The notes beneath the pieces were generated by a model that saw only the letters and a list, made by a program, of their open reading frames with translations, did not search any database and was not told the origin of the DNA. Positions 59,208-64,000 of a stretch of DNA of 64,000 nt are shown piece by piece (position 1 is the stretch's first letter; each line of letters starts with the position of its first letter). The position numbers and the translations under genes were made by a program. This DNA comes from Glandiceps talaboti. Lineage: Eukaryota; Hemichordata; Enteropneusta; Spengelidae. The stretch is taken from NCBI RefSeq assembly GCF_964340395.1, contig NC_135552.1, positions 15,563,194 through 15,627,193 on the forward strand, in the 5' to 3' direction.

Positions 59208-59400
59208 GGCTTATGGTATTCAGCGAAACGAAATGAAATGAAATGAAATGAAATGAGGCTTATGGTATTCAGCGAAATGAAACGAAACGAAATGAATACC
59301 ATAAGCCTCGTTTCGTTTCGTTTCATTTTGTTTTGTTTCGTTTCGTTTGTTTCGTTTCATTTCGTTTCATTTCGTTTCGTTTCACCAAATACCATAAGCC
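59208..59400. repeat. inverted (GAAAY)n/(RTTTC)n array framed by four GGCTTATGGTATT boxes
   Basis: GGCTTATGGTATT at 59208 and 59257 (direct), its complement AATACCATAAGCC at 59295 and 59388. GAAAT/GAAAC pentamers lie in the left half and ATTTC/GTTTC in the right half, so the whole is a large palindrome of pentanucleotide repeats. Confidence 0.95.
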
Positions 59401-59602
59401 ATGGTGTATGATATAATGGCAATACTACAGTTGTCATATGTTGGTACGTCACCCGCTCTCTTGAGGATCTCCGCTCTTCTGGAACAGTATAGACATCAGC
59501 AAGATTTATCTACTTTCAAGATTAACCTTTACTTGATTTACTGCTGTTCTCCTTCAGTGTCTTAGAAAAAAAATCATATTGGGTTTGAGGCAGTTGTTTG
59601 AT

Positions 59603-59603
59603 G

Positions 59604-59637
<34 letters not shown>

Positions 59638-59662
59638 CAGATCGATCGATCGATTGATTGAT
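59603..59662. repeat. (GATT)n(GATC)n tetranucleotide
   Basis: GATT units, then GATC/CGAT units, then GATT again. Encodes the Gln-Ser-Ile-Asn tail of a 131-codon minus frame (59574-59969) whose other part has membrane-like hydrophobicity but no start or splice support. Confidence 0.9.
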
Positions 59663-60544
59663 ATATTGTAGCATTAGAGCCAGACAGTTGTAACCTATCC
59701 TTTGTCCATATCCCATTAAAAACTGACATTATTGTAAACAAGAGACAATAACTGTTTTGTTTATAGCAAACAAACAAAATAATAATGAAAATTACATTCA
59801 TAAACCAAAAACTACTATAATGGTATATGAACGTACGAAACAATTGAAGGTATGTACCTACTATGTAAAAAAACACACCCAATAAATGGAGGCCATTTCT
59901 TATTCTCTCAATCCTACTATATGCGGGCGCCCTATAATTAGCTGCGAACTCGAGTCTGTGCTCCTCCAATCGCCAAGAATGTATTTTCCAGCCAATGACA
60001 AAATTTACGTCAGTATGCCTTCATTAGGTATTATCACAGACATCCTTGTGTGTGGTATTAGAGAAGAGATTCTCCATAGCTTTGCTAGCTAGTGACAGCT
60101 TCTTTCACAATTTCTCGTCTATTCTCCTCCTGATTCATTTCAAAATGAGAACTACTTTTCACCCACTTTTACTAGTCAAGTGCTTTCTGGGAATCTTGCA
60201 GATCTGTCATTCGTTATAGACCACGTTTGCATCTAGACTATACTTGTACCAATACGGCGTGTTGATGAGTGTATTTTAATATCTGTGGGAAAGAGTACTG
60301 ATCATCCTAACATTGCAGTGTGCATATGGAGGTATACCCCTTATTATACCTCGCATTGGCTTTATACACGTTATTTATCCTCACACCCGTATTGCTTTAC
60401 AAATCTGGCTTTATCATATTTACGCGTGTGATTGATGCAAGCTCATCTATAAAGGTTACTGTATCGACACTGACCTATAAACCGTTGAAACACTACCCAC
60501 CGTTTAATGTTGGTGAAAAGTGAAATCGAATATTTGGTTCACAC

Positions 60545-60759
60545 CTGTGGACTTGTTCATCAGTCTGGTGGTGGTCTGGGGTTGAGTCACGTCTCGCTTC
60601 GTTGGAATCACGTGACATGAGAATATTGCCTCTCACATGTGTGAAATTATGAAAAGAGATCCCCTTCCCAGTTCTCATTAAGTTATGTCACTTGATTCCA
60701 GTGATGAGTCACGTGACTAACCCAAAACGTCAGCCTGGTGAACTCGAACAAGTCCACAG
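60545..60759. mobile_element. MITE family N, 215 bp, carrying CACGTG sites in both arms
   Basis: CTGTGGACTTGTTC at the left and its complement at 60746-60759. The inner arms mirror GGAATCACGTGACAT and GTCACGTGACT. Non-coding. Confidence 0.85.
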
Positions 60760-60779
60760 TCTATGGAGGAAAACAGTAT

Positions 60780-61630
60780 TATCCGCAAAATATCAACGGT
60801 GTGTAGTGTTGCTACAATTTTAAAATTGACTCAACTACAAAATGGTGGCGAGAACAAATGAAAGAGTTAGTAATTGATAATTTAATGCACCTGGTTGGGT
60901 GACCACCTTCATTATCATGAAAAAAAGACAACCCCTTGACTTCCAAAAAGGCAATACATGGATGTGACAGAATGTATTATGATTTTACGATTTAATCGTA
61001 ATTTTGACCACAGACGAGGCTATATGGTGAAAGTGGTTTCCTTGACATTTCATGTATAAGATTCGATATATATATTGCTCTGGATTTAAGCTTTGTGGGG
61101 GCGAGATATCTGATTTCAACATCTCATGACTGCAGTATTAACGTGAACAAGAAATCGTGACTTTCTTAGAACTTTTATATACGGGGATGTCGACTATCAG
61201 GAAACCGAAATTGGCATGGTGTCATTCTCTTTTGGGGTAAAATAATTCATTTAATTCTGTGTAACCGGATCTATCTGTGAATACCGTACTAGCAATAAAT
61301 GTCAACTTCATAGTCAGTGGAGATGTTACAACCGTAAAAAACTACTTAGATTTATGCAAGCAAGTCTTCCATTGGCTTAAAATCCAAAGAAGGCCAGATT
61401 ATATCTTTTTTTAAAAAAGATGATTCATATTTTGTCAATTTTTATAACGACACGTGGAAAATTAGGTCACGTAAAATCTACTAAACTGTCAGTAGAATGA
61501 ATGCAGCGTAAATCTGCAACTCGTTTTAATAACACAAACATTTGGTCGTTCAAGTACATACATCAAACAAACTATACAGCACCCTCTTCCAAAGTTCAAG
61601 TTTCAAGTCTGTTCAAATAAGTGCTGACTT
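60780..61630. other. unannotated stretch, CpG-normal
   Basis: No repeat or exon recognised. Confidence 0.4.
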
Positions 61631-61637
61631 TGGCGAG

Positions 61638-61668
61638 ATGGCGATCGGACGTAATCAAAGTGGAAAAG
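61638..61668 (+). CDS. candidate first coding exon of a plus-strand gene
   Basis: TTTGGCGAGATGGCGATCGG gives an ATG in good context followed by Ala, reading MAIGRNQSGK plus one base, then a donor AAAAG|GTATGA. The CpG-rich setting and GCGATGG-type start are typical of animal first exons. No downstream exon could be linked. Confidence 0.3.
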
Positions 61669-62420
61669 GTATGACATGTCATTTTGAAGAATGTAAAAAA
61701 AACAACTATAAGTGATATAACGCTAACAGCTACGTGAAGTGTATGAACAAAAGTAAATGTTATATTAAACAACACAGAGATGAGTAAAAGGTGTATTTAA
61801 ATAAATAAATAACTGACTGCCTTCGTCCCTTTACCATATATATATATATATTGGTTTATAGCCTTTTACGTATGATGACGTGGGCGGGCTTCGTGGCCTA
61901 ACGGTTTACAGTTTTCCTATCTGTAGGGTTACTAAAATTGGGACATCTCAATTCAAACAATATGTATTTTTTTTAAAGACGTGATTAATACAAAAATAAA
62001 CTAACAAAAAAATAACGTGGGCGTTATTTCAGCATGTGTTGTTTTAAAATCATTTAAACAGGAGTCAATGTACAGTTAGTTTAATACACCAAGAACCGAG
62101 ACGAACGATTGACGAGTTCATTTCTAAAAATAACGCTGGTTCGTGGCAAAAGACCTCCAAATCTTAGCCATACATAACCTTCAAATACATGACAAATCAT
62201 TTCTTTTTAGAAACACAAAACAAACTAAAATTGATATATGTTTAAAACAATTAAAGTGTACTCTTTGAAGGAAGGATAAATGTTCTAGTTTTTCGAAGAC
62301 GGTTTTTTTTCCAATAAAAAACAAAATTATCAACTGATTTACAAATTTTGAAAATACATTATCTGAGCCTGTATATAGATGGAAATAGTAAACTCTTACC
62401 TGATAGATTTCTATGTATAT

Positions 62421-62660
62421 TCAAAACTGACAAGAAAGTACTACGGTGGTTAACGAGGCGAAATCAAGGCCATCACTTTCAAAATTCATATACGCGATCT
62501 TCAAATTTCCATGGTGATTCCTATAGATGGGCAGTTCAGTGTGTTGAGATGTTGATGATATATCAAAAGTTGTCTGCCATACGTAATCGGTATCCAAATA
62601 TTCGAAGATAATCGGAGTTTCACTCAATCCGATGCATCCGACGATATGCGGCGATTATTT
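62421..62660. other. stretch open on both strands in CpG-rich sequence
   Basis: Minus: an open frame reading FEYLDTDYVWQTTFDISS and NFESDGLDFASLTTVVLS to a TGA. Plus: an open frame reading KKVLRWLTRRNQ and YRWAVQCVEMLMIYQKL to a TAA. Either may be an exon; splice signals do not decide and I recognise no domain. Confidence 0.25.
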
Positions 62661-62687
62661 CTCACAGCACTGGTCTACAAGGAAATC

Positions 62688-62905
62688 ATGCGCATGCGTC
62701 ACGGTCATTAGGGAAGAATTTCCCAAATCGTGTGTTTTACGTAGGCGAAGATATTAAATGATGGTGGCGTGACAAAGGTACTACCTGTGCGAATTAAATC
62801 AAAGAAAAATATCAAAATCTTTCATTCTGACCTTGCGTGGATCATTTCAGTCTCGAGGAAGTCTGTTCGTTTAGCGATGATATTAACCGTGTTTTAAATT
62901 CGAAG
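62688..62905 (+). promoter_or_regulatory. candidate promoter and non-coding first exon
   Basis: An NRF1-like palindrome (TGCGCATGCGTC, 62689-62700) is followed by CpG-rich sequence without a long ORF and then a strong donor CGAAG|GTAAGG at 62905/62906. This fits a TSS near 62.7 kb with a 5' UTR exon of a plus-strand gene extending out of the window. Confidence 0.35.
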
Positions 62906-63699
62906 GTAAGGGATTGATACTCGCTTCCTATTGCGGTGTTTTGAAAGAACACACAAGTTGATTTGTTAAAGAGAACATCACAGTTTTTATCCTTAAATCC
63001 GTTTATTTTTGTGTATTGCTATATTTTCGTGTTTTTTTTTAAATACTGAAATTGTATGTGTGATGTTTCGTCCAGGTATTTCAAATTACCTCTCGTATTT
63101 TACAGCGATATAAACCCTGGGAATCACTTTACAGCGGACGCCTACGCGCAAATGTAGTAATGTGTGCACTGCTTTTCAAGTCGTGCTCCATCCATAATTT
63201 GCATTAGTAGGACAAACGTCATGGTTACTATGGTAATCTACAGCCGGTTCCCGAGATAGCTGCAGGATCTGTCGGTCGTGAATAAGGCAGGCCTTGATAA
63301 ATTATGCACAGTTCATAGAAAGCGGTGCTAAAACTACAGTCGAGGAACATCAGGTGGAAATTTAGAGGCAAATATGTCAAAGTTGGCTTGAATCTTCTGT
63401 ACCGTCATCATACCTGGCCTTGGAATCAGTTGACCTACTAACACTGGTTCGTAAGAACACACATCTCGCTGCAAAGAAACGTTTCCGAGTCATAATAATG
63501 TGGTGCTCACTGTGTCGCCATCATCACATGTTCAACCTATCATCAAGGTGATGTTGATGCAGAATTTTTCGATATCAGTTCAGAAAAAGAAACTGAGAAA
63601 ATCATCTAAGGGATATGATAGTATATCATGCAGGAAAAATACTCAAAATATAGATCACCGCCGTAATACTATCAGTTGTATGCAGAAATAAGACAGTCG

Positions 63700-64000
63700 A
63701 CATATTATTTTTTGCAATAACTCCAAGTAGACGGTTGTGACACGATTTCGTGCAGAAATAACCCACAATAGACGACTGTGGTGTAAAAATAACCCCAAGT
63801 AGGTGGTTATGGCACGATTTGGTGCAGAAATGATCAGCAATAGGCGACAGTGATATAAAAATAACTCCAAATACATGGTTATGGTACGATTTGGTGTAGA
63901 AATAACTCACAACAGACGATCGTGATGTAGACAAAGCTCAAAGTAGACGACCGTTCTTCGATTTTATACAGAAATTACCTAAAAGTAGACGGTCATAATA
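63700..64000. repeat. minisatellite, ~92-bp unit of two related halves, cut by window end
   Basis: Units alternate 'gtgcagaaataa' and 'gtaaaaataactccaagta' with 'acggttgtgacacgattt' relatives. At least three full units; continues past 64000. The 102-codon minus frame is its translation. Confidence 0.9.

Noticed and set aside
59574-59969. 131-codon minus frame with hydrophobic stretches
   Set aside because: The C-terminal third is a GATT/GATC microsatellite translation and the start is not an ATG; hydrophobicity follows from A/T-rich sequence. No splice support.

Overview
The window reads as animal nuclear DNA, most likely from a marine invertebrate. It is AT-rich, dense in ACATGTA-type sequence, simple repeats and small transposon relics, and carries a tRNA-derived SINE, a non-LTR retrotransposon 3' end and GT-AG splice-like sites. 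Nothing indicates bacterial, viral or organellar DNA. A lancelet, hemichordate or lophotrochozoan would all fit; the sequence alone does not decide.

No complete gene of a family I recognise is present. Most long open frames are translations of minisatellites and microsatellites (4.4, 8.5, 20.3, 25.3, 41, 50.6, 52, 54, 57 kb). The best gene candidate is a minus-strand, multi-exon model that starts at an ATG near 33,818 and runs leftward off the window. Fourteen small candidate exons (33.8, 31.5, 29.8, 23.0, 21.9, 21.3, 10.1, 9.3, 6.5, 3.3, 2.8, 2.7, 1.1 and 0.1 kb) can be joined in one frame of 324 codons, and the last ones resemble a C2 domain. I chained these by eye. AT-rich introns are full of pseudo-exons, and the product is unusually rich in Cys and His, so this is a hypothesis and not an annotation. 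Weaker isolated candidates lie at 14.2 kb (plus, HIRAN-like motif), 18.5 kb (plus), 47.5 kb (minus, HAT/TPR-like helix), 49.3 kb (minus, stop followed by AATAAA) and 61.6-62.9 kb (plus, first-exon-like sequence).

Layout. 0-34 kb is CpG-poor, contains the minus-strand model and is crowded with minisatellites and MITE-like elements. 32.1-33.9 kb is a CpG-normal block bounded by 70-bp inverted repeats with TTAA at both outer edges, and the candidate first exon lies inside it. 34-46.8 kb is CpG-poor and almost featureless apart from repeats. From about 46.8 kb to the end CpG is close to expectation, which suggests a different methylation or transcription regime; this part holds a MEF2-like site cluster and many long-terminal-inverted-repeat elements. 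61.6-63.3 kb looks like a promoter/first-exon zone of a plus-strand gene leaving the window.

The most solid content is the repeat landscape: at least ten families of non-autonomous elements recognisable by inverted termini or by several copies within the window, nested insertions, and microsatellites that arose inside transposons.
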